Shown here: in pieces, positions 46,414-54,083 of the stretch
Layout of the letters: every line of letters begins with the position of its first letter
Position numbering within the stretch: the first letter of the stretch is position 1
The notes under the pieces: model-generated
Databases searched by the model: none
Told to the model about the DNA's origin: nothing
Seen by the model: the letters and a program-made list of their open reading frames with translations, nothing else
Program-made: the position numbers and the translations under genes
Source of the DNA: Methylocapsa sp. S129
Lineage (GTDB): Bacteria; Pseudomonadota; Alphaproteobacteria; Rhizobiales; Beijerinckiaceae
Length of the DNA stretch: 64,000 bases
NCBI RefSeq assembly: GCF_009765995.1
Contig: NZ_LMUI01000020.1
Location: forward strand, 196,039-260,038
Direction of reading: 5' to 3'

Positions 46414-47187
46414 ATGCTCAAATCAGTTCGGGCAGCGGCATTGATAGCGGCGGTAGTGTGCTCGTCCCACGCCCATGCACAAAGCAAGACGATCAGGTTC
46501 GGCACGGAAGGCGCCTTTCCTCCGTTCAATTTCGTAACGCCACAAGGCGAAGTCCAAGGGTTCGAGATCGACCTTGCGAAGGCGATCTGTGATGATCTCA
46601 AAGCAAAATGCGGCTTCACCGCCCAAGATTTCGACGGATTGATTCCGGCGTTGGAGGCTAAGAAATTCGACGTCATCATCGCCGCGATGAACGTTACGGC
46701 TAAGCGACAGGAGCACGTCGATTTTTCGTCGGTTTACGTCAACGTGTCGGGTCGCTTTGTCGGCAAGAAAGGCAGCGCTCTCGTTCTGTCAAAAGAGGGG
46801 CTTTCCAAAAAATCTATTGGCCTGGTTTCAGGTACGGTCCACGAAAGTTACTTCCAGGACGTTTGGAAAGGCGTGAACGTCCAGGTCTACAAGAGTCTTG
46901 ATAACGCCATTCTCGATCTCCAATCCGGCCGCGTCGACTTCGTCTTCGACGACGAAATCGGCATTTCGGAGGGTTTCCTGAAACGCCCCGAAGGAGCCGG
47001 CTACGACTTCGTCGGTCCAGCCGTGACCGACAAGAAGTATTATGGCGGAATGGCGATGGCGGTTCGAAAAGGTGACGAGACGCTTCGCAATGACCTGAAC
47101 AAGGGCCTGGCAGACGTCGTCGCCGCCGGAACATTCAAGGAATTGAGCATCAAATATTTTGGCTTTGACGTCTCAAAATCCCAATAA
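46414..47187 (+). CDS. Periplasmic binding protein for basic/polar amino acids (HisJ/ArgT type)
   Basis: 257 residues with a signal peptide cleaved after HAHA (about residue 22). GTEGAFPPFNFVTPQGEVQG followed by FEIDLAKAICDDLKAKCGFT is the hallmark of family 3 binding proteins for Lys/Arg/Orn/His. GGAG precedes the ATG. It feeds the HisQM-like permeases (38335-39785) and the ATPase at 48869, though permease genes are on the opposite strand 7 kb away. It is the first gene of a plus-strand unit under a 17-bp dyad. Confidence 0.85.
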   Translation: MLKSVRAAALIAAVVCSSHAHAQSKTIRFGTEGAFPPFNFVTPQGEVQGFEIDLAKAICDDLKAKCGFTAQDFDGLIPALEAKKFDVIIAAMNVTAKRQEHVDFSSVYVNVSGRFVGKKGSALVLSKEGLSKKSIGLVSGTVHESYFQDVWKGVNVQVYKSLDNAILDLQSGRVDFVFDDEIGISEGFLKRPEGAGYDFVGPAVTDKKYYGGMAMAVRKGDETLRNDLNKGLADVVAAGTFKELSIKYFGFDVSKSQ

Positions 47188-47197
47188 AACGCGGACG

Positions 47198-48856
47198 ATG
47201 CTGGAGTCAGAGGCGATGGTCAACCAAGCAGAGCAAATTGACGTCCCGTGCGCCGATGCAATTATGCGCCTGCTTGAGAGATACGGCTTCGATACGATCT
47301 TCAGCATCCCCGGTGTGCACACGGTCGATTTCTATCGCACCTTCCCCGAACGGGGTTTTCGACATGTGACGCCGCGGCACGAACAAGGCGCGGCGTTCAT
47401 GGCATATGGCTATGCCTTCGCCACAGGCCGTCCAGCGTGCTGCATGCTCATCACAGGACCAGGCCTGCTCAACGCGGGGACGGGAATCGCGGAAGCTTAC
47501 TCCGACTCCCTCCCAATGCTTGTTCTGACCGCTTCCAACCAGAGGGCGGAACTCGGTGTCGGCCGGGGCTGTCTACACGAGACCAAGTCGCAACACGCGG
47601 TCGAGCAGCAGATCGCTGGCTTTTCGCATCTTGTACTCGACACGGCGAATGTCGCTGAGGTGCTTCACCGTTCAATCTCCCTCTTTTTGACGGCTCGGCC
47701 TCGTCCGGCGATTATCGAAATTCCCCGCGACCTCCTCGCGGCTCCGACGCGTGTAACTCTCGAGACAGCGTCGATGTTCCATCCGCCGGCGCCCGCGCCC
47801 GAAGCGGCGAAGATGGCGGCTGATCTTGTCGCCGGGGCGACGAGAGCGATAGCGATCCTTGGCGGCGGCTGCCGGCGAAGCGCAGACGCGGTGTTGGAAC
47901 TTATCGAACGGCTAGGCATAATTGCTGTGACCACAAATGCCGGCAAGGGCGTCGTGCCCGAAGACCACCCCCTCTCCCTTGGATCTTCGCTCCCCTTCGA
48001 ACCCGTTAGGACCCTGCTCGAGGAAGCGGACGTGGTCCTGGCGATTGGGACGGAGTTGGGAGAGACAGACCTTCTCTACACATGCAAGCCCTACCAAATT
48101 CCGGGCAAACTGATCCGGATAGACATTGATCCCCATCAGTTGACGATGAACTTCCATCCGAGCTTGGCGATATTGTCTGACGCAGGACTCGCGGCGAAGG
48201 AAATATGCAAACATCTCTCGGCGTCTGTCTCTGGCGCTGATCGCGCCGATCGCGAGAAGATCGTACGCGATAGCAGGGCGAAACTCGTGGGGGAGTGGTC
48301 TGCGGAAGCGCCGAAGCACAAAGCCATCCTCGACGTGCTTGCTGGCAGCCTCGACCGAGATGCGCTCATCTGCGCTGATTCAACACAGTTGGCCTATACA
48401 GGGAACCACTACTACCCGTCCAAAACGGCGGGCGCATGGCTTTTTCCCAACGGATACGGAACGCTTGGCTCCGCAATGCCCGCCGCGATCGGCGCAAAGA
48501 TCGGATGCCCGAGTCGGCAGGTTGTCGCCATCGTAGGCGACGGCAGCTTCCTCTACACTCTCGAAGAGTTGGCGACAGCTGTCGAAAACCGTGTCGGCAT
48601 CCCAATTGTCCTTTGGAACAACAGGTCATACGGCGAAATCAAGGACGCCATGAACGCGGGCGGTATCCCGACGATCGGCGTCGATCTCTACACGCCTGAC
48701 TTCGTGGCGGTCGCTCGCGGTTTCGGATGCCAGGCGATTCTGGTCGAAAGCCTCTCCCAATTCGGAGCCGAGCTTGGAAAAGCTTTGAGCCGAGACGTCC
48801 CAACACTGCTCCAAATCGATGCTGACGGGCCAAGCTTTGCCGAGCTCGCGAACTGA
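47198..48856 (+). CDS. aruI: ThDP-dependent decarboxylase, AruI-like 2-ketoarginine decarboxylase
   Basis: 552 residues from ATG 47198 (11 bases after the binding-protein gene); ATG 47216 is an alternative. Acetolactate-synthase-like architecture: PYR domain with PRHEQGAAFMA (catalytic Glu62), a central domain (about 190-330) and the ThDP domain with GDGSFLYTLEELATAVENRV. No acetolactate synthase small subunit is nearby. AruI decarboxylates 5-guanidino-2-oxopentanoate to 4-guanidinobutyraldehyde, the substrate expected for the aldehyde dehydrogenase at 41280. Specificity is inferred from the neighbouring aminotransferase, ALDH and ureohydrolase genes. Confidence 0.75.
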   Translation: MLESEAMVNQAEQIDVPCADAIMRLLERYGFDTIFSIPGVHTVDFYRTFPERGFRHVTPRHEQGAAFMAYGYAFATGRPACCMLITGPGLLNAGTGIAEAYSDSLPMLVLTASNQRAELGVGRGCLHETKSQHAVEQQIAGFSHLVLDTANVAEVLHRSISLFLTARPRPAIIEIPRDLLAAPTRVTLETASMFHPPAPAPEAAKMAADLVAGATRAIAILGGGCRRSADAVLELIERLGIIAVTTNAGKGVVPEDHPLSLGSSLPFEPVRTLLEEADVVLAIGTELGETDLLYTCKPYQIPGKLIRIDIDPHQLTMNFHPSLAILSDAGLAAKEICKHLSASVSGADRADREKIVRDSRAKLVGEWSAEAPKHKAILDVLAGSLDRDALICADSTQLAYTGNHYYPSKTAGAWLFPNGYGTLGSAMPAAIGAKIGCPSRQVVAIVGDGSFLYTLEELATAVENRVGIPIVLWNNRSYGEIKDAMNAGGIPTIGVDLYTPDFVAVARGFGCQAILVESLSQFGAELGKALSRDVPTLLQIDADGPSFAELAN

Positions 48857-48868
48857 GGACGCCCCAAC

Positions 48869-49684
48869 ATGGCCTCTGCTTCACAGAGCGAAGCTACCAG
48901 AAGTGAAGCACCCTTCTCGGCGACACACGGGAGTTCGGTCGCCCCCGATCCCATCGCGGTATACGCGGCTAACATCGTCAAGAGCTACGGCACGGTGAGG
49001 GTGCTAGATGATATCGGTGCAACGTTGCAAAGGGGGTCCAAGACCGTAATCTGCGGGCCATCTGGATCGGGGAAGTCAACTTTTATGCGCTGCCTCTCGG
49101 GGCTCGAGAAACGCAACGCGGGAACGGTACGTCTCCTCGGACGTGACGTAAAGCCGGATGGAAGCAGCGTAAGAGACTTCGCCGGCCGGGTTGGAATGGT
49201 TTTCCAATCCTTCAATCTCTTCCCGCACTTGACGGTCCTCGAAAACCTCATCCTCGCTCAAACGAAGGTAAGGAAGCTCAGCAGACGGTTAGCCGAGGAA
49301 GTCGCCGCCGACTATCTCAACCGTGTAAGGATGCCGGGCAGCGAACAGAGATACCCGTCCCAATTATCTGGAGGACAGCAGCAGCGCGTGGCGATTGCTC
49401 GCACACTCTGCATGCAGCCCGAGATTATATTCTTCGATGAGCCGACGTCGGCGCTCGATCCGGAGATGGTGTCGGAAGTCCTCGACATCATGACACTTTT
49501 GGCGTCCAGCGGCATTACGATGGTTGTGGTTACACACGAGATGAGCTTCGCGCGCCGTGTCGCCGACAGCGTAATATTTCTCGACTGCGGCCGTATCGCG
49601 GAGGTTTCGCCCCCAGAGAGGTTTTTCAGTGCCCCAAGCAACCCGCGCGCGGCAGAGTTTTTGGGTTCTCTGCTAGGGCGCTAA
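48869..49684 (+). CDS. ABC transporter ATPase, HisP/GlnQ type
   Basis: 271 residues. Walker A GPSGSGKST, Q-loop VFQSFNLFPHLTVLEN, signature LSGGQQQRVAIAR, Walker B IIFFDEPTSALDPE and the H-loop VVTHEM are all present and typical of polar amino-acid importers. The first 35 residues are an unusual Ser/Ala-rich extension. It is 12 bases after the AruI-like gene and completes the dispersed amino-acid transporter. Confidence 0.9.
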   Translation: MASASQSEATRSEAPFSATHGSSVAPDPIAVYAANIVKSYGTVRVLDDIGATLQRGSKTVICGPSGSGKSTFMRCLSGLEKRNAGTVRLLGRDVKPDGSSVRDFAGRVGMVFQSFNLFPHLTVLENLILAQTKVRKLSRRLAEEVAADYLNRVRMPGSEQRYPSQLSGGQQQRVAIARTLCMQPEIIFFDEPTSALDPEMVSEVLDIMTLLASSGITMVVVTHEMSFARRVADSVIFLDCGRIAEVSPPERFFSAPSNPRAAEFLGSLLGR

Positions 49685-49803
49685 AGACGTTCGGCGAGCA
49701 CTTCTATGGTCTGCTCGACCACGCTTTCGGACACCCAATGCCTACGATCGCCGTCCGCGTCGCCCCGTACGCTGCTGGTCCGCAACCGCTTACGCGAGAA
49801 CCG

Positions 49804-51195
49804 ATGATGATAAGAGTTCCGAACGAAGCCATCACAAGGTTGGAAAACATCGTTGGGCACGGCCATCTCCTTAAAGAAAGCGATGTCTTCTCGCGTTGGC
49901 CAGGTTACGGGGCGGGAAATCTTGACGCAGGCCTTCTGATCCGCCCCAGCAGTACAGAGCAGGTCGCCGACTGTGTCTGTGTGTGTAGCGATTTTGCGAT
50001 TCCGATCGTGGTGCACGGCGGGCTGACTGGCCTTGTTCGAGGCTGCAAGAGCGCGCCGGGCCAACTAATTCTGTCAACCGAAAGGCTGAACCAAATCCAC
50101 GGCATCGATGTCGCGCGACGTTTAATCGATGTCGGCGCCGGCGTGAAGTTGCAGAGTGTTCAAACCGCGGCAGCCGGCGCTGGCCTTCATGTCGGAATCG
50201 ATATTGGATCGCGCGGGTCTTGCACCATCGGTGGCAATGTCGCCACAAATGCCGGTGGCTCGCGCGTGGTACGTTATGGCATGACACGCAGCCAGATTGC
50301 GGGATTGGAAGTGGTTCTGGCGGACGGCGCCGTTATCTCGGAAACAACCGGTCTTATCAAGAACAACACTGGCTTCGACCTTAAGCAATTGTTCATCGGG
50401 ACTGAGGGCATTTGTGGCATCGTGACACGCGTTTTAGTGCGCCTGGACGCAGCCCCAACGACAAGTTGCGCAGCGCTACTTGCATTCGATAGATATGACG
50501 ATGCGCTCAAATTTTATGAAAAGGCGAGAGCTGAGCTAAACAACCGAATCTCCGCAGTCGAGGTGATGTGGAGAGAATACTACTCGGCCGTGTGCCAAGA
50601 TATGCTCGCCGGCAAGCCTCCTCCCCTCGCTGCGGAGTGGCCAATTTTCGTTCTCTTCGAGTTGGAGAGCGTCGACAAAAGCGTGCACGCGGATGCCGCT
50701 ATGCAGGACTTTCTCGGCGACATCGAATACATCTCAAGCGGTGTCATAGCTAAATCCGGCGCTGAGGCGGCTCGGTTTTGGGAAATCAGGGACGGTTCAG
50801 ATTCCATTGAACGCCTTTATCCCGCGGTATACTCGTTCGACGTGAGCCTTAGCCCTTCCGATTTTACTAATTACATCGAAAAGGTGAAGGCAGGACTGGC
50901 ATCGTGTGGCGAAACCTGTTCGTTGTATTCCTTTGGCCATATGGCCGATGGCAACATTCACTTTATGGTCGGATGTGCGAATGCTGACCCGTCGCTACAC
51001 GGTCTAATAAGCAACCTGGTCTATGACCCTCTTTCGCGGTACGTCTCCTCTTCGATTTCCGCAGAGCATTGCATAGGCATTGAGAAGGCGGCTCATGTTT
51101 CCAGGTCCCGCCCTGCCCAGCAATTGGCTCTGATGCGGCTGCTGAAGCGCTCACTCGATCCAAAGGGCCTTCTGAATCCGCACATAGCTTTCTGA
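49804..51195 (+). CDS. FAD-linked D-2-hydroxyacid dehydrogenase (GlcD/D-lactate type)
   Basis: 463 residues if started at the paired ATGs 49804/49807, where conserved sequence begins; ATG 49738 is upstream. PCMH FAD-binding domain: RPSSTEQVADCVCVCSDFAI, then VVHGGLTGLVRGC and GSRGSCTIGGNVATNAGGSR. The C-terminal cap ends with FGHMADGNIHFMVG and a metal-type EHCIG segment. The family oxidises D-2-hydroxy acids (lactate, glycolate, 2-hydroxyglutarate) and passes electrons to quinone or ETF. Together with the FMN enzyme at 39900 it gives the island both L- and D-type activities. Confidence 0.8.
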   Translation: MMIRVPNEAITRLENIVGHGHLLKESDVFSRWPGYGAGNLDAGLLIRPSSTEQVADCVCVCSDFAIPIVVHGGLTGLVRGCKSAPGQLILSTERLNQIHGIDVARRLIDVGAGVKLQSVQTAAAGAGLHVGIDIGSRGSCTIGGNVATNAGGSRVVRYGMTRSQIAGLEVVLADGAVISETTGLIKNNTGFDLKQLFIGTEGICGIVTRVLVRLDAAPTTSCAALLAFDRYDDALKFYEKARAELNNRISAVEVMWREYYSAVCQDMLAGKPPPLAAEWPIFVLFELESVDKSVHADAAMQDFLGDIEYISSGVIAKSGAEAARFWEIRDGSDSIERLYPAVYSFDVSLSPSDFTNYIEKVKAGLASCGETCSLYSFGHMADGNIHFMVGCANADPSLHGLISNLVYDPLSRYVSSSISAEHCIGIEKAAHVSRSRPAQQLALMRLLKRSLDPKGLLNPHIAF

Positions 51196-51286
51196 GCGAT
51201 GAACACTCTTTTCGCTGCGTCGAAAGCGGCGAGCTGACTTCGCGCCTGGTCGGCGCAGCTATGAAGCGATAGCCGTCCCATAGGAA

Positions 51287-51355
51287 GTCGACAGTCGACG
51301 GGCCATTGACAATTTCGAAATCTCGGTGTCCCCTAAGATTGTCGACAGGCGACAA
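51287..51355. promoter_or_regulatory. Paired regulatory dyads upstream of the NitT/TauT-type transporter
   Basis: A perfect 13-bp core GTCGAC-A-GTCGAC at 51287-51299 and a full site TTGTCGACAGGCGACAA at 51339-51355; centres are 54 bp apart, about five helical turns. TTGACA (51306-51311) lies between them and TAAGAT (51334-51339) abuts the second. Cooperative or looping repression is possible. ATG at 51389. Confidence 0.7.
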
Positions 51356-51388
51356 CACGGACTTTCACATTGAGTTTGAGGAGGTAAT

Positions 51389-52372
51389 ATGAACGGGATC
51401 GCGAGAGTGCTCGCCATTGCAACGATGTTGGCTTTTGGCGGCCAATGCTCTGAAGTCGCCGCGCAGTCGGTTCCCAAGCTTCGAATTGCGCATTCAACGT
51501 GGATTGGCTACGGCGCCCTCTATGTCGCCAAGGAGAAGGGCTACTTCACCGAGGCGGGCGTCGACGTTGAGCCCACCATTATCGAAGCCTCATCCGATGC
51601 CATTGCGGCAATGGCAGGCGGTCGGCTCGACGCTGTGGCGTCCACCATCGATAACTTCGCCCTTTTCACCGGGAATGGGGCGCAATTGTCAGTCGTTCTC
51701 GCACTCGACGAGTCGCACGGCGGCGATGGTATCGTCGGGAAGAAAGACATTGCGGGCGTTGCAGGGCTCAAAGGCCGCACCGTCGCCGTTCAGCATGGTT
51801 CGGTCTCTCAATTCTTGCTGGCGCAGGCTCTGGACAAAGTCGGGCTATCCGACAAAGACGTCAACGAAATCGACATGAAGTCGGGGGATGCGGGAGCCGC
51901 TTTCGTGGCCGGCCGCGTTGACGCGGCAGTGACCTGGGAACCGTGGCTTTCGAAGGCCAAAGCGACTGACTTCGGCAAGATCCTGATTGATACGAAGTCG
52001 CTTCCGGGTCTCATTGTGGACGCGCTCGCCGTGCGCCCCGAATACATGAGGGACAATCCCAAGGCTGTCGAGGGATTGGTGAGGGGGTACTTCAAAGCCA
52101 TCGCCTTTCTTCAGGCGAATCCGGCCGAAGCCAAAGAGATTATTGCCAGAAACCTCAAAATGACGCCGGCTTCGCTTGATAGTTCATGGAACGACGTGAT
52201 GTTTTTCGGAAAAGCGGAGAACCTTTCCTTTTTCGTCTCACCGACGGGAGGAACCAGCCCGGCACTGGAGCTCGCCAAGAATGCTGGCTCTTTCTACGCC
52301 CGCATCGGCGTCCTGAAGAAAGCGCCCGCTCCCGAGGCAATGATCGCGTTCAAAACGCCGGCCGACAACTGA
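51389..52372 (+). CDS. NitT/TauT-type ABC substrate-binding protein
   Basis: 327 residues; the site GAGGAGGTAAT before the ATG is one of the strongest in the window. Signal peptide cleaved after VAA or nearby (about residue 25). RIAHSTWIGYGALYVAKEKG then YFTEAGVDVEPTIIEASSDA is the SsuA/TauA/NitT fold, which binds sulfonates, nitrate, pyrimidine precursors or other small polar compounds. Permease and ATPase genes follow. The shared operator suggests its ligand belongs to the same pathway, for example a guanidino compound or urea-like molecule; this is inference. Confidence 0.85.
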   Translation: MNGIARVLAIATMLAFGGQCSEVAAQSVPKLRIAHSTWIGYGALYVAKEKGYFTEAGVDVEPTIIEASSDAIAAMAGGRLDAVASTIDNFALFTGNGAQLSVVLALDESHGGDGIVGKKDIAGVAGLKGRTVAVQHGSVSQFLLAQALDKVGLSDKDVNEIDMKSGDAGAAFVAGRVDAAVTWEPWLSKAKATDFGKILIDTKSLPGLIVDALAVRPEYMRDNPKAVEGLVRGYFKAIAFLQANPAEAKEIIARNLKMTPASLDSSWNDVMFFGKAENLSFFVSPTGGTSPALELAKNAGSFYARIGVLKKAPAPEAMIAFKTPADN

Positions 52373-52388
52373 TCGCATTGGAACGACA

Positions 52389-53270
52389 ATGAACCCCGAC
52401 GTGCCTCTCCGGGTGCCGGCATCGGCGTCTCCCGATGCCGCCCCGGCCTCGCCTGTGAAGCGGGACCGGCGCTCCGCTTCACATAAATTGAGTCGCTATT
52501 TGCGACCGCGCGCCAGTCTCTCTCCGCGGGAAGGGTGGATCATTTCGGCCGTCGGGGTTGCTTTGTTCTTTGCGCTTTGGATCGCCGTCACGAGCGGTGG
52601 ATTCATTCAGCCATTCTTCTTGCCGAGTCCCGCTGCGGTGGCGACTCGTCTGGTCTCGATGCTCTACACGGATGGATTTTTGATAGACATCTGGGCGAGC
52701 GCATACCGAATTCTGGGTGGGTTTCTCATCGCGGCAGCCCTGGCCGTTCCCATTGGCGTCCTCATGGGCAATTTCCGGTTCTTCCAGGCTTTATTCGAAC
52801 CGCTCTTCGGCGCAGCGCGCTATATGCCTGCATCCGCTTTCATTCCCCTACTGATAATCTGGCTCGGCATCGACGAGGGACAAAAAATCTCGGTTGTCTT
52901 CCTCGGCGTCTTTTTTCCTTTGACGCTGATGATCGCAGACGCCTCATCGACCGTATCGAAGGATATCGTCAACAGCGCCTATACCCTTGGCGCAAGCTCG
53001 ATGCAGGTCTTTTTCCGAGTGCTCATTCCCGCGTCCACGCCGGCCATCGTGGATGCGCTTAGGATAACAGTCGGACTTGCTTGGACCTATGTGATTGTTG
53101 CGGAGCTCGTGGGCGCCCAGCGCGGGATGGGTATCGCAATCCTGCAAGCGCAACGCTTTTTGTTAACGGATCAGGTGATCGCGGGCATTATTTCGGTCGG
53201 TGTTCTTGGCGTAATCACCGACGTCGGATTCCGTATCGCGCACCGTAGGCTCTTTCCCTACATGTACTGA
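52389..53270 (+). CDS. NitT/TauT-type ABC permease
   Basis: 293 residues with about 50 hydrophilic residues before the first of six membrane helices. RILGGFLIAAALAVPIGVLM and the EAA loop VNSAYTLGASSMQVFFRVLI are typical of SsuC/TauC permeases. It begins 16 bases after the binding-protein gene and is followed 10 bases later by the ATPase. Confidence 0.85.
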   Translation: MNPDVPLRVPASASPDAAPASPVKRDRRSASHKLSRYLRPRASLSPREGWIISAVGVALFFALWIAVTSGGFIQPFFLPSPAAVATRLVSMLYTDGFLIDIWASAYRILGGFLIAAALAVPIGVLMGNFRFFQALFEPLFGAARYMPASAFIPLLIIWLGIDEGQKISVVFLGVFFPLTLMIADASSTVSKDIVNSAYTLGASSMQVFFRVLIPASTPAIVDALRITVGLAWTYVIVAELVGAQRGMGIAILQAQRFLLTDQVIAGIISVGVLGVITDVGFRIAHRRLFPYMY

Positions 53271-53280
53271 GGGTAGCACT

Positions 53281-54036
53281 GTGGCCCGAGTTGTCATCGA
53301 TCGTGTCAGTATCGCATTCCAAAGCAGCGAGGGTGTTCCCCGCATTGCCGTCGCGGAAACAAACCTAGACATCGCAGACGGCGACTTCGTCTGTCTCCTG
53401 GGACCGTCGGGCTGCGGAAAATCGACGCTCCTCAACGTTGTGGGTGGCTTGGTCTGCGCCTCGACCGGAGTGATCATGGTTGACGGTCGCGAAGTAGTCG
53501 ATCCGGGACCGGACCGCGGTATGGTCTTTCAGAATTACTCGCTATACCCATGGCTGACAATTCGGGACAACGTAGAGTTTGGGCCTAAAATCAATGGTTG
53601 GCCGCCAGAGCGTCGCCGGGAAACGTCGCTGGACCTTCTGAATCTTGTCGGTCTCCGCGAGTTCGCGAGCGAATACCCAAAGGCGCTATCCGGCGGAATG
53701 CGCCAACGCGTCGCCATCGCAAGAGCGCTCGCGATGGAACCCAAAGTGCTTCTCATGGACGAACCGTTTGGGGCGTTGGACGCGCAAACGCGGTCCAGAA
53801 TGCAGGAACTGTTACTCGACATATGGGCGCGTCGGAAAACGACTGTCCTCTTCGTAACCCACGACATCGAGGAGGCAATTTTTTTGGCCGATCGCGTGCT
53901 GGTGATGAGTGCGCAGCCGGGGCAGATCATGGCTGATTTTCGGATCGAGCTGCCACGCCCGCGCTCGGCCGACATCGTCGCGAGCGAGGAGTTCACATCT
54001 TATCGACGTGACGTCCTTCATATGCTGCGGCACTAG
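53281..54036 (+). CDS. NitT/TauT-type ABC ATPase
   Basis: 251 residues, GTG start. Walker A GPSGCGKST, Q-loop VFQNYSLYPWLTIRDN, signature LSGGMRQRVAIARALA, Walker B VLLMDEPFGALDAQTR and VTHDIEEAIFLADRV define the SsuB/TauB group. It completes the importer whose other parts lie immediately upstream. Confidence 0.9.
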   Translation: MARVVIDRVSIAFQSSEGVPRIAVAETNLDIADGDFVCLLGPSGCGKSTLLNVVGGLVCASTGVIMVDGREVVDPGPDRGMVFQNYSLYPWLTIRDNVEFGPKINGWPPERRRETSLDLLNLVGLREFASEYPKALSGGMRQRVAIARALAMEPKVLLMDEPFGALDAQTRSRMQELLLDIWARRKTTVLFVTHDIEEAIFLADRVLVMSAQPGQIMADFRIELPRPRSADIVASEEFTSYRRDVLHMLRH

Positions 54037-54083
54037 CGGGAGAGCACCTAAGTGACGAATTTCAGTTCGAACGGTAACGCTTT

